From: Corynebacterium glucuronolyticum DSM 44120
Lineage (GTDB): Bacteria > Actinomycetota > Actinomycetes > Mycobacteriales > Mycobacteriaceae
Assembly (NCBI RefSeq): GCF_030440595.1
Contig: NZ_CP047452.1
Span: forward strand, 2,046,001-2,110,000
Reading direction: 5' to 3'
Length of the DNA: 64,000 nucleotides
Under the pieces are notes generated by a model. That model did not search any database. It was not told the DNA's origin and saw only the letters and a program-made list of their open reading frames with translations. The first letter of the stretch is position 1. Every line of letters starts with the position of its first letter. Of the stretch, positions 43,986 through 52,639 are shown piece by piece. Position numbers and translations under genes: made by a program.

Positions 43986-45145
43986 TTAATACAGACACAC
44001 TGACCACTGCACGTTTCTTCGCCACCAAGTCCGAACCCATCACGGGCGTGGAGATCCTCGGCGAGGCACCCCTCGCCCGCCCTGAGCTCATCAAGGGCAA
44101 GGATGCCCCGGGTACGCTCACCTTCGCACGCATCCACCGTGAGCAGGGCAGTGACCTGTACCAACTGGTCGTCGACAAGCAGGGAAACGACATCCTCGGG
44201 CAGGAGGACACCGCGTTCGCGGCGGGAAAACAGCTGTCCAACGGGTATGCGGCGGGGTCGGGTGTGCTGCACAAGCTCACCGACCCGGCGATGCCACCGG
44301 TGGAATCCGTGCGGCCGGTGGGTGAGCAATCCAACACCTCGTGGATCTACAACGACCGGGTCATCGTCAAATACTTCCGGCGCCTCACCCCGAGCCCCAA
44401 CCCCGATATCGAGCTCCTGGAAGCGCTGACCGAAGCAGGGTGCACCCACATCGCTCCCCTGCGCGGCTGGACCACCGTTGAGCTTGAGGGGACGGAATAC
44501 GTCACCGCCATGGTGCAAGACGTTGTGCCCGGCGAGGACGGCTACGATTTCGTCACCGCCCACCCCGATGACCTCGACGCAGCACCCCTCGGCGCCGCGA
44601 TCCGCGACGTGCACACCCAGCTGGCCGCGACGTGCGGCACGGGCACCCTCGCCCCCGGCGAGCTCGCACGCAACCTCGATGCCCGCCTCGACGGCCTCCT
44701 CGCCCGTGCACCGCAGTTGTCCCGCTACGAGGACGATCTCCGTGCCCTCTACCGCAGTGTCGCCGACCGGACCATACCCACCCAGCGCATTCACGGCGAC
44801 CTCCACCTGGGGCAGACGCTGACTGCCGATGGCACCTGGGTGCTCATCGATTTTGAGGGGGAGCCCGCAGCCAGCCTTGAGGAGCGCCGGCGTCTCGACT
44901 CACCGCTGCGCGACCTGGCGGGGATGATCCGCTCCTTCGGCTACGCTGCAGCCGCCAGTGGGAAGGACGACGGCTGGACCGAGGAGAAAGCAGCCGAGCT
45001 GCTGGGCAGCTACGGTGACGTGGATGCCGATGTCCTCCGCGCGTACATCGCGGATAAGTGCGCCTACGAGGTCGTGTACGAGAGGGAGAACCGGCCGGAG
45101 ATGATCAGCGTGCCGGAAACCGCCCTCGCGCGGATCCTTGCCTGA
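43982..45145 (+). CDS. mak: Maltokinase (Pep2/Mak type)
   Basis: A 387-residue kinase with the aminoglycoside-phosphotransferase-like fold that phosphorylates maltose to maltose-1-phosphate with ATP. The catalytic loop 'RIHGDLHLGQTL' near residue 275 and the metal-binding 'LIDFEGEP' near 292 are intact, as is the nucleotide-site region 'RVIVKYFRRL' near 128. It is shorter than mycobacterial Mak (about 455), mainly in the N-terminal cap. In other actinobacteria treS and mak are adjacent or fused; here they overlap by four bases. The product normally feeds GlgE, which is not in this window. Confidence 0.92.
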
Positions 45146-45196
45146 TCTCGCCCCTGCCTGATTTCGTTCCGGCCTCACCCCGTTTCGTCATCCCGC

Positions 45197-45766
45197 CTAC
45201 ACCCGGCGAACAAGTGCCGCGCGGAGCTCGTCGTGCGAGAGCTGCGCGCCGATCCACGAGCTGAACGCGAACGGGGTGGCCTGCACCCCGGCGATGAGCT
45301 GTTCCGCAGGAACCCACGTGAAGGCATCGACCTCGTCGGGGACGACCTCCACGTGCGCGTCCGGCGCCACCTGCGCGACGAACACCGGGCAGACCTCCCA
45401 CTCCACTACCCCGTTGGAATCGGTCGCCCGGTACTCGAAGGTAGGGAGCACACACTCGATGGAGACGAAGTCCTCCCGCCGCATGCCGAGCTCCTCCGCG
45501 CCCCGCCGCACGAGCGCTTCTTCCGGTGTCTCCCCCGGACCGGGGTGCCCGCACATGGAGTTCGTCCACACACCGGGGAAGGTGAGCTTGCTCAGCGCCC
45601 GCCGGCTGACGAGGACGCGCCCCGCAGAATCAACGACGTAGCAGCTGAATGCGAGATGCAGCGGAGTCTTGTCGGTGTGGACGGTGGCCTTATCGGCAAC
45701 GCCACACGGGGCCTTGGACGCATCGAGGAGCACGACCAGCTCTGGTTCGGTACGAGGAGTTGTCAT
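45197..45766 (-). CDS. idi: Isopentenyl-diphosphate delta-isomerase, type 1
   Basis: A 189-residue Nudix-fold enzyme that converts isopentenyl diphosphate to dimethylallyl diphosphate. The catalytic cysteine is in 'TNSMCGHPGPGE' near residue 67, and the acidic metal-binding pair is in 'NGVVEWEVCPVF' near 118. The ATG at 45766 is seven bases after TACCCT (45779-45774), which suggests a leaderless mRNA. It is divergent from a broken polyprenyl synthase gene and a CrtI-family gene, so it probably supplied or still supplies isoprenoid precursors to a carotenoid pathway. Confidence 0.94.
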   Translation of the reverse strand: MTTPRTEPELVVLLDASKAPCGVADKATVHTDKTPLHLAFSCYVVDSAGRVLVSRRALSKLTFPGVWTNSMCGHPGPGETPEEALVRRGAEELGMRREDFVSIECVLPTFEYRATDSNGVVEWEVCPVFVAQVAPDAHVEVVPDEVDAFTWVPAEQLIAGVQATPFAFSSWIGAQLSHDELRAALVRRV

Positions 45767-45829
45767 GCCCCTAAGGGTACTTGGCCGGTGCTCCCACGAA
45801 ATCACCTGGTGCTGTGGGACAATGGCACT

Positions 45830-46926
45830 ATGCCCGCCCCGCTTGAAGCGCACCCGATTTTCCGCGCCAGAACACACGCCTCCGCCCAGATCGTCGCCCG
45901 TGAGGCGGCGGCGTTTTCCGTTCGTCTGGACGAGTTCAACTCAGACAACGCTGACTACGGCGGACGCACGGCGGAGATCGCCACGACGGGAACGCACCTG
46001 CGCTCCCTGCTCGTTCACTTGGGAGCCGATCGACCGACCAACGCCGACGACGGCAACGGCGGAGACGGAGGCGGAGACGCGGATGCCGTCTACGAACCGG
46101 ATGCGCTTGTTGGTGCGGCCTTCGACCTCGTCCATACGGGACTGTGCATCATCGACGATGTCATCGATGCCGATCACAGCCGTCGCGGGCTGAAGACCAT
46201 TCACGCCACCGCCGCCGGCATCGCCTCCCCCACCATCGGCACGCACGCGGCGGCGCACTATGGCAACTCCATCGCCGTCCTCATCGGGATGAGTTCCCTC
46301 AACGCTGCGACGTCCCTGGTGGCCAAGGCGGATATGGATCCGGAAAGACACGCCGGGTGATTGCCGAGCTCACCACCGCTGTGGACGACGCGATCATCGG
46401 TGAATTCATGGACGTCGAGCATTCTCTCCCCGGCCACGACCCCACCCCACGCCAGGTGGACAACGCGGCACTGCTCAAAACCTCTCCTTATAGCTTCGAG
46501 GCCCCGCTCGTCTGTGGGGCGCTCATCGCCGGCAGGCCGGTGGCGGTGTGTGACACGCTCCGGGTGGTCGCCCGCCACCTGGGGGCCGCTTTCCGGATGG
46601 CGAACGATCTTCGCGCCCTCACCGGCAACGGATTCGTGGGCGATATCCGCAACCACCGCACCACCCCGCTCATGGTGCTCGCCGAAAACTATCCCGCGTG
46701 GCCGAAAATCCACCTGGCGCTCAGCTCGATGCGCTTAGATGAGGCACGCACGCTCCTCGCCGATTCAGGGATCGTGGACGAGGCCCGTTCCATCGGCGAG
46801 AGCCACCTCGCCGCAGCGACAGACAAGGCCACTGCCGGTCACGTGTTCTCCGCACCAGCCACAGCAACCTTCTTGTACCTGTGCTCGCGCTTCCGCGCGC
46901 TCCTCCACCCCGATTATGTGAATTAG
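45830..46926 (+). pseudogene. crtE: Frameshifted polyprenyl (geranylgeranyl-type) diphosphate synthase
   Basis: Two adjacent frames together encode a trans-prenyl synthase of about 365 residues. The first, from ATG 45830 to the TGA at 46358-46360, holds the first aspartate-rich motif 'DDVIDADHSRRG'. The second frame resumes at 46354 and holds 'KTSPYSFEAPLVCGALIAG' and the C-terminus. The frames join as His-Ala-Arg-Val if one base is restored near 46352-46354, in GCCGGG. The second Asp-rich motif is also poor ('FRMANDLRAL', where DDxxD is usual). The gene may be inactive, or the single-base loss may be a sequencing error. crtE is inferred from the idi and crtI neighbours; another idsA-like synthase is possible. 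Confidence 0.8.
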
Positions 46927-46986
46927 TAAGACCCGCAGCGAATCCTGCCGATGCTCACCCCGCACCCGAGAGAAAAGGAATCTACC

Positions 46987-48546
46987 GTGCCCGCCCCCGT
47001 CTCCGCCACATCCGCCCCTATCGTCGTCATTGGTGGTGGGGTAACCGGCCTCGCCACAGCGGGTCTGTGTGCTCGCGCGGGTTATTCGGTGACGCTCGTG
47101 GAAAAGCTCACTGGGTTGGGCGGGCGCGTCGGCACCTTCACCAGCGGCGATTACCGGTGGGATACGGGCCCCAGCTGGTGGCTCATGCCGGAGGCCTACG
47201 ACCATTACTTTTCGCTCATGGGCACATCAACGGAGGCGGAGCTCGACCTCCATCGCCTCGACCCCGCGTACCGCGTGGTCACCGACAGTTTCCCCACCGT
47301 CGACGTGCGCACGGGCATGGAGAATGTGGTTGCTCTTGCTGAGTCGGTGGAGCGCGGCGCGGGCGAAAAGCTCCGCGCCTACCTGGAGGAGGCGAGCCTC
47401 ACCTACCGGGTGGCGCTCACCACGTTCCTCTACACCACGTTCACCTCCATCAAGCCATTCCTGGACAGGGAGATCCTTACCCGCATTCCGCTTCTCATCC
47501 GGCTGCTCACCCGCAGCCTGAAGGACGATGTGGAGTCCCAATTCAACAACCCGATTCTGCGGATGCTGCTGGAGTACCCCGCCGTCTTTGTGGCCACGCG
47601 ACCCGACCGCGCGCCGAGCATGTACAAGCTCCTCAGTCACACCGACCTCATCGCCGGCGTGGCTTACCCCCAGGGTGGCTACTATCAGCTCATCAGGAAG
47701 ATGGCGGAGCTCGCCACCGCTAGCGGCGCGACGCTGCGCACCGGCTGTACCGTCACCCGCATCCTCACGGAGGACGCAACGGTCACGGGTGTTCGGGTGA
47801 CCCACGACGGCACAGAGGAGACGATCCCGGCGGCGATCGTTGTTTCCACCGCAGATCTCCACCACACGGAGACGTCTCTCCTCCCCCGCCGGTTGCGCTC
47901 GGTCCGCTCCTGGTCGCGGAAGGACCCGGGGATCAGTTCGATCGTCGCGCTCCTCGGCGTCGCCGATCCGCTGCCGACGCTTGCTCACCACACTCTTTCG
48001 CTTTCCGACGATTGGTCGCCCGACTTTGCTGCTATCTCCGGCAAGCGTCCGGGACAGGAGTTTTCGCGCAGCGTCTACGTGTGCAAGGCCAGCGCCACCG
48101 ATCCGACGCTGGCCCCGGAGGGGCATTCCAACATCTTCATCCTCATCCCGACGGTCGCTGATCCGCACATCGGCCGGGGCTCCGCCTACAATGATGCGCC
48201 CAGCCCACGGGTGGAGGACATCGTGGATGAGGTGATCGACGTCGTCGCCCGGCGCGCGGATGCCCCGGCGTTGAAGACCAAGGTGGAAAAGCGGTTTACC
48301 ATCGGACCGGCGGATTTCGCCCAGCGCTATAACTCGTGGCAGGCCTCCTCCATTGGCTTGGCGCACACGCTGTGGCAGTCCGCATTCCTCCGTGGCTCCA
48401 ACGCCTCGTCCAAAGTCGCCGGCCTGTACTTTGCGGGTGGAACGACGGTTCCCGGTGTCGGTGTTCCACTGTGCCTCATTTCTGCCGAGAATGTGCTCAA
48501 GCGCCTGCGCGGAGATTCCACATCCGGTCCCCTGCCCTACGCGTAA
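46987..48546 (+). CDS. crtI: CrtI-family phytoene desaturase-like oxidoreductase
   Basis: A 519-residue FAD-dependent enzyme of the phytoene desaturase family. The N-terminal dinucleotide motif 'VVIGGGVTGLATAG' and 'LVEKLTGLGGRVGTF' start the FAD domain. The C-terminal 'YFAGGTTVPGVGVPLCLISA' is the conserved carotenoid-desaturase signature. GTG at 46987 is preceded by AAGGA; the open frame extends 12 codons upstream without support. Phytoene synthase (crtB) and cyclase genes are missing nearby, and the upstream synthase is frameshifted, so its real substrate here is uncertain. It ends before a strong shared terminator. Confidence 0.87.
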   Translation: MPAPVSATSAPIVVIGGGVTGLATAGLCARAGYSVTLVEKLTGLGGRVGTFTSGDYRWDTGPSWWLMPEAYDHYFSLMGTSTEAELDLHRLDPAYRVVTDSFPTVDVRTGMENVVALAESVERGAGEKLRAYLEEASLTYRVALTTFLYTTFTSIKPFLDREILTRIPLLIRLLTRSLKDDVESQFNNPILRMLLEYPAVFVATRPDRAPSMYKLLSHTDLIAGVAYPQGGYYQLIRKMAELATASGATLRTGCTVTRILTEDATVTGVRVTHDGTEETIPAAIVVSTADLHHTETSLLPRRLRSVRSWSRKDPGISSIVALLGVADPLPTLAHHTLSLSDDWSPDFAAISGKRPGQEFSRSVYVCKASATDPTLAPEGHSNIFILIPTVADPHIGRGSAYNDAPSPRVEDIVDEVIDVVARRADAPALKTKVEKRFTIGPADFAQRYNSWQASSIGLAHTLWQSAFLRGSNASSKVAGLYFAGGTTVPGVGVPLCLISAENVLKRLRGDSTSGPLPYA

Positions 48547-48552
48547 GGGGGC

Positions 48553-48586
48553 AAAGAAAAACCCCCACCGGTGCAGACCGTGGGGG
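48553..48586 (-). terminator. Bidirectional terminator between crtI and the lipoprotein gene
   Basis: CCCCCAC...CGGT pairs with ACCG...TGGGGG across 48562-48586 with one bulged base. On the minus strand TTTTTCTTT follows immediately, so it best serves the lipoprotein gene ending at 48629. Confidence 0.75.
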
Positions 48587-48628
48587 ACGAGAAGAGGGTG
48601 CGCGGAGGCATCGAAAAACCGTGCGCTC

Positions 48629-49189
48629 CTAGTTGGCGGCGGTGAGATTCCCCTTGAACGTCACGTTACCGATGGTGAACTCCGCATCGTAGGCGGTGCT
48701 GGGGGACACAGCGTAGGGGAAGTTCAGGTTCGCCTTCGCCCCCACTCCGAGGGGCACGTCGAGACCCACGATGTAGTCCGGATCGGAAATCGTGAGCGGT
48801 TCCCCCTCCGAAAGCTCCTTGTTGCCGTCGTAGTCCTCAAATTTGTACGTGGCCTTCAGCGCGCTCGGCGGGAACGGTTGCTCGTTGTTGTTTTCCACCG
48901 TGACAACGACGGTGGTGCCACCGAAGTTACCCGCGGCAACGCTGACGAGCTTGTAGGTCAACCCGAGGCCCTCGTCGACGACCGGTTCGGAAAACTTTTC
49001 CACCGTCTTAGGCGCGACATCCTTGGGAGTGAACGACGGGGCAGCCTCAGTCGAGGTGGACACCTTCTCACTAACCGACGATTCTTGGGCACTGTTCCCG
49101 TCGTGTTTCTCGTCGGAGCAACCAGCTAGAACCAGCGCAGCAGACACAGTAACAGCTACCACAGAGGCGATCGGTCGGCGAAGATTCAT
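48629..49189 (-). CDS. Lipoprotein, DUF4352-like
   Basis: A 186-residue exported lipoprotein. The signal peptide ends in a lipobox 'LVLAGC', placing the lipidated Cys at residue 25. A Ser/Thr/Glu-rich linker of about 35 residues follows. The C-terminal domain of about 120 residues is beta-rich ('TTVVVTVENNNEQPFPPSAL') and resembles the immunoprotection-like DUF4352 fold often found in actinobacterial lipoproteins. Ligand and role are unknown. ATG at 49189 is chosen because the upstream in-frame codons add a polar segment ahead of the signal peptide; GGATGG lies upstream. Confidence 0.8.
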   Translation of the reverse strand: MNLRRPIASVVAVTVSAALVLAGCSDEKHDGNSAQESSVSEKVSTSTEAAPSFTPKDVAPKTVEKFSEPVVDEGLGLTYKLVSVAAGNFGGTTVVVTVENNNEQPFPPSALKATYKFEDYDGNKELSEGEPLTISDPDYIVGLDVPLGVGAKANLNFPYAVSPSTAYDAEFTIGNVTFKGNLTAAN

Positions 49190-49321
49190 CACGAAACGTC
49201 CATCCTTGAAATCCTTGGTCCACACGTACCAGAACTGAGCACGTGCACTTTAGCTTATTCTACCGACCCCACGTCGTGGGAATATGTGAGGTAGGGTGCG
49301 TGTTTGGTGATATGGCAATAA

Positions 49322-49337
49322 TCCCCGGGCCCGGGGA
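49322..49337. repeat. 16-bp perfect GC palindrome upstream of the ABC exporter
   Basis: TCCCCGGGCCCGGGGA is perfectly self-complementary and ends ten bases before the GAAGGAG ribosome-binding site of the gene at 49359. With no T-run it is not a terminator; it may be an operator or a 5'-leader hairpin. Confidence 0.5.
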
Positions 49338-49358
49338 CAGCGGGTAGAAGGAGTATGT

Positions 49359-51203
49359 GTGCGTAGCATCCTACGAATTATTAGAAATGTCACAGCCCTG
49401 TGGCCCTTCTATGTGGGAGTGATCCTCGCCTCCCTTGTCACCGCGGCGCTCGGCCTGATTAACCCGTTCATCATGCGCGACGCGACTGACACCATCGTCT
49501 CCGTCGTTTCCGGCGAGCAGCCACTGGGTGACGCGAACACGCGGATCATCTGGCTGACCGTGGCAATCCTCGTCGTCGGACTTCTCAACACCGGCGTGCG
49601 CAACATCGGCGGCTATATCGGCGATGTCATGGCCGCGCGGATGCGACAGATCCTCTCCACGCGTTATTACGCGCAGCTGTTGTCCCTGCCACAGCGCTAC
49701 TTTGATTCCCAGGTGACCGGCACGATCATCGCCCGGCTCGACCGGTCCATCACCTCTATCACGCAGTTCCTGCAGGCTTTTTCCAACAACTTTTTCCCGA
49801 TGCTGCTCACGGTGGCGGCTGTCCTCATCATCACGGCGGTGTATTACTGGCCGCTTGCGGTCCTGCTGGCCATCATTTTCCCCATTTACATGTGGCTGAC
49901 GGCGCTGACGAGCAAGAAATGGCAGCGCATCGAGGCAGCGAAGAACAGGGAAATTGACCTCGCAGGCGGGCGTTTTGCCGAGGTCATCAGCCAGGTCAAG
50001 GTGGTGAAGTCCTTCGTCACGGAGGTGGCTGAGCTCGTCGGCTTCTCCCGTCGCTACGGCAAGACGGTGACGCATACCCGCGAGCAGTCCCGCTATTGGC
50101 ACCTCATGGATGTCGCACGCGGCGCGGCGATGGACCTCATCTTCTTGTTCATCTACGGCGTGCTCTTCTACCGCACTCTCCACGGCTATTTCAGCCTCGG
50201 TGACATGGTCATGCTTATCCAGCTGGTCACCATGGCGCGTCAACCGGTCATGATGATGAGCTACCTCGTAGACACGACGCAGCGGGCGATCGCGGGCTCC
50301 AAGGATTACTTCGAGGTGATGGAGGTGTCCCCCGAGCCGACGGCCAACGAGATCGTCGTCGATGCGACGGGTTCCTCCCACACGCTCGAGGCGCAGCCCC
50401 AGCACGCCACGCCCCTGGCAGCGGCCGGATCGACCGCCATCACTTTCGACGACGTGAGCTTCAGCTACGACGAGGGCGACGAGGTCATCCACAACATCAG
50501 CTTTGCTGTCCACCCGGGTGAAAAAGTTGCACTCGTTGGCGAATCCGGCGGCGGCAAGTCGACGCTGGTCAATCTCATCCTCGGCCTGTATAGGCCGACC
50601 GACGGCCGACTTACCATCAACGGGCACGATGTCACCGATGTTCAGGCAGAGGATCTGCGGGCATCCGTCGGCGTGGTGTTCCAGGATTCTTCGCTGTTTT
50701 CCGGCACGGTGCGCGAGAACATTGCCTACGGCAAGCCCGGTGCCACGGACGAGGAAATTATCGCCGCTGCCAAGGCCGCGTACGCCCACGACTTCATCGA
50801 GGCTTTCCCCGACGGCTATGACACTGTCATCGGCGAACGTGGTCTTCGCCTGTCCGGTGGCCAGAAGCAGCGCGTGGCTATCGCCCGCGCGATGCTGAAG
50901 GATGCTCCCATCCTCGTTCTTGATGAGGCGACAAGTGCCCTAGATACCAAGGCGGAGCAGCAGGTTCAGGCCGGGTTGGAGGCGCTGATGCGCAACCGTT
51001 CGACGCTCATCATCGCCCACCGTTTGTCCACGATTGCGACCGTGGACACGATCGTCACGATGGATAAGGGACGCGTGGACGAGATCGGCGCACCGGCGGA
51101 GCTGGCGGCCTCCGGTGGTATTTACTCCCAGCTCCTCGCCCTCACCTCCACGGCAACGGAGGAGAGCCGCAAGCGCCTGAAAGAATTCGGCCTCATCAAC
51201 TAA
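49359..51203 (+). CDS. ABC exporter, fused membrane and ATPase domains
   Basis: A 614-residue type IV ABC transporter half-molecule, expected to work as a dimer. Residues 15-320 hold six transmembrane helices. The nucleotide-binding domain starts near 360 and has Walker A 'GESGGGKST', the signature 'LSGGQKQRVAIARAM', Walker B 'ILVLDEATSALD' and the switch His in 'IIAHRLST'. No second half-transporter gene is adjacent, so a homodimer is likely. It exports a lipid, peptide or drug; nothing in sequence or context decides which. GTG start at 49359, with GAAGGAG five bases upstream. Confidence 0.92.
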   Translation: MRSILRIIRNVTALWPFYVGVILASLVTAALGLINPFIMRDATDTIVSVVSGEQPLGDANTRIIWLTVAILVVGLLNTGVRNIGGYIGDVMAARMRQILSTRYYAQLLSLPQRYFDSQVTGTIIARLDRSITSITQFLQAFSNNFFPMLLTVAAVLIITAVYYWPLAVLLAIIFPIYMWLTALTSKKWQRIEAAKNREIDLAGGRFAEVISQVKVVKSFVTEVAELVGFSRRYGKTVTHTREQSRYWHLMDVARGAAMDLIFLFIYGVLFYRTLHGYFSLGDMVMLIQLVTMARQPVMMMSYLVDTTQRAIAGSKDYFEVMEVSPEPTANEIVVDATGSSHTLEAQPQHATPLAAAGSTAITFDDVSFSYDEGDEVIHNISFAVHPGEKVALVGESGGGKSTLVNLILGLYRPTDGRLTINGHDVTDVQAEDLRASVGVVFQDSSLFSGTVRENIAYGKPGATDEEIIAAAKAAYAHDFIEAFPDGYDTVIGERGLRLSGGQKQRVAIARAMLKDAPILVLDEATSALDTKAEQQVQAGLEALMRNRSTLIIAHRLSTIATVDTIVTMDKGRVDEIGAPAELAASGGIYSQLLALTSTATEESRKRLKEFGLIN

Positions 51204-51301
51204 TCGCTCTGTGGGCAAGGCTCAGCAGACACAGTAGACACCGCAGGCACCCCAGGCACCGCAAACACAGTGAGCCAGGTTCCATGAGCACGGCAGAGGA
51301 A

Positions 51302-51307
51302 TACAAT
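51302..51307 (+). promoter_or_regulatory. -10 box of aecD
   Basis: TACAAT lies seven bases before the aecD ATG, so the mRNA should begin at or next to the start codon. The preceding 90 bp contain short imperfect ACACCGCAGGCACC-like repeats and no gene. Confidence 0.55.
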
Positions 51308-51314
51308 CAAAAGT

Positions 51315-52436
51315 ATGAAATGCCCAGACCTCAACACGCTCCGCCGCCGCCGGACGATGAAGTGGACAGCCTTCGAGCCAGATGTGCTGCCACTGTGGAT
51401 CGCCGAATCAGATTTTGCCACCAACCCCTGCATCACCCAGGCTCTCCACCAGGCCATTGACGAGGAACAATTCGGCTATCCCCCGGCGGGAAACGAGGTA
51501 GCAGAGGCGCTCAGCCAGTTCTGCCAAGCCCGCTACGGGTGGCACGTCGATCCCTCCCGCATCCATCTGGCAACCGACGTCATGCAGGCGCTCATCGCAG
51601 CGCTCCGCTACATCGTTCCCGCAGGCCCCGTCGTGATCCCCACACCGAGCTACCCGCCGTTCTTCTTCGCTTGCCAATCAGCAGGGCGAGAGGTTGTCAC
51701 CATTGACGGGTTGTCCCTCGACGCAGTGGAGGAGGCATTCCAGGACCACCACCCCGCAGCGTTCATTCTCTGTTCCCCACACAATCCGTTGGGGGTTGTC
51801 CACGAGCGGGATTACCTCATCCATCTGGCGGAACTCGCGGACCGGTACGACGTGCGCGTGCTTTCCGACGAAATTCACGCGCCTCTGGTCTACCCTGGCC
51901 ACCATCACCGCCCCACCGCCAGCGTGTCCGATGTCGCCTCTGAGCGCACAATCACGTTCATGTCCACGTCCAAGGGGTGGAACGTCGCTGGCCTGCGCTC
52001 CGCCCAGATCATCCTCACCAACAACCACGACAATGACGCGTGGGGGAAACTCAACCCAAGCGCCGTGCCCCCACCATCGATTCTCGGGAACGTTGCGGCC
52101 GTGACCTGCTACACCGACACATCCTCGTTCCTCGATGACGAAATCGCGTACCTCGTGGAAAACCGAGACTATCTCCTCACCCACCTGCCCGAGGTTCTGC
52201 CCGGAATCGGCATGTCACATCCGGATGCGACCTACCTCATGTGGCTTGATTTCTCACAATGTGAGATCCTTGCGCTGCGCAACAATCCACAGCAGGTTTT
52301 GGCCGAGAAAGCGCGCGTCGGACTCAACGCATGCACTGGGTTCGGGGCAGTTCATGACGGGTTTGCGCGTCTCAATTTCGGGTGCGACCGGTCAACCCTA
52401 GCAGAAATGATAAGCAGAATTGGGAATACCTTTTAG
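51315..52436 (+). CDS. aecD: Cystathionine beta-lyase (MalY/PatB-type C-S lyase)
   Basis: A 373-residue PLP enzyme of the MalY/PatB branch of fold-type I. It cleaves cystathionine to homocysteine, pyruvate and ammonia in methionine synthesis and also attacks other C-S compounds. The PLP lysine is in 'MSTSKGWNVAGLRSA' near residue 224, the cofactor Asp in 'VLSDEIHAPLVYPG' near 190, and 'CSPHNPLG' near 158 contributes the Asn. The symbol rests on similarity and on the brnQ neighbour, an order known in C. glutamicum. The start is leaderless. A 203-bp structured spacer separates it from brnQ. Confidence 0.93.
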   Translation: MKCPDLNTLRRRRTMKWTAFEPDVLPLWIAESDFATNPCITQALHQAIDEEQFGYPPAGNEVAEALSQFCQARYGWHVDPSRIHLATDVMQALIAALRYIVPAGPVVIPTPSYPPFFFACQSAGREVVTIDGLSLDAVEEAFQDHHPAAFILCSPHNPLGVVHERDYLIHLAELADRYDVRVLSDEIHAPLVYPGHHHRPTASVSDVASERTITFMSTSKGWNVAGLRSAQIILTNNHDNDAWGKLNPSAVPPPSILGNVAAVTCYTDTSSFLDDEIAYLVENRDYLLTHLPEVLPGIGMSHPDATYLMWLDFSQCEILALRNNPQQVLAEKARVGLNACTGFGAVHDGFARLNFGCDRSTLAEMISRIGNTF

Positions 52437-52461
52437 GGATAAAATTTCACAAATTGCCTCC

Positions 52462-52639
52462 CACTGTGTAGGATACCGTCCCATACAGTGAAATAAAGGA
52501 CATGGGGAGCCGTAGTCCGCCCCACCCATAGGCGGTAACCACGGCAAACCACTACCGAATCGACCCGATCTGACAAAGGGCACAGGGCCGGTAGGTAATC
52601 CGTCAGAGTGAGATTTTTGAGAGGACTGGAGTTCCTACC
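52462..52639 (+). ncRNA. Candidate structured RNA leader between aecD and brnQ
   Basis: Several exact pairings occur in order. P1 is CACTGTGT/ATACAGTG (52462-52469 with 52483-52490). P2 is a compound hairpin: TGG/CCA, GCCGT/ACGGC and CCGCC/GGCGG nested within 52503-52551. P3 is CTACCG/CGGTAG (52552-52557 with 52589-52594). P4 is TCTGAC/GTCAGA (52569-52574 with 52602-52607). P3 and P4 interleave, giving pseudoknot topology or two alternative folds. The ribosome-binding GGAG at 52628-52631 follows 20 bases after P4, so folding could control brnQ translation. It matches no riboswitch consensus I can recall. Confidence 0.45.

Noticed and set aside
51204..51314. Short ACACCGCAGGCACC-like repeats before aecD as a regulatory array
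   Set aside because: The units are imperfect and short and look like GC-rich low-complexity sequence; only the TACAAT box is convincing.
52437..52639. Known SAM-, cobalamin- or c-di-AMP-type riboswitch before brnQ
   Set aside because: The conserved core sequences that I remember for these classes are missing, so the element is reported as unclassified structure.
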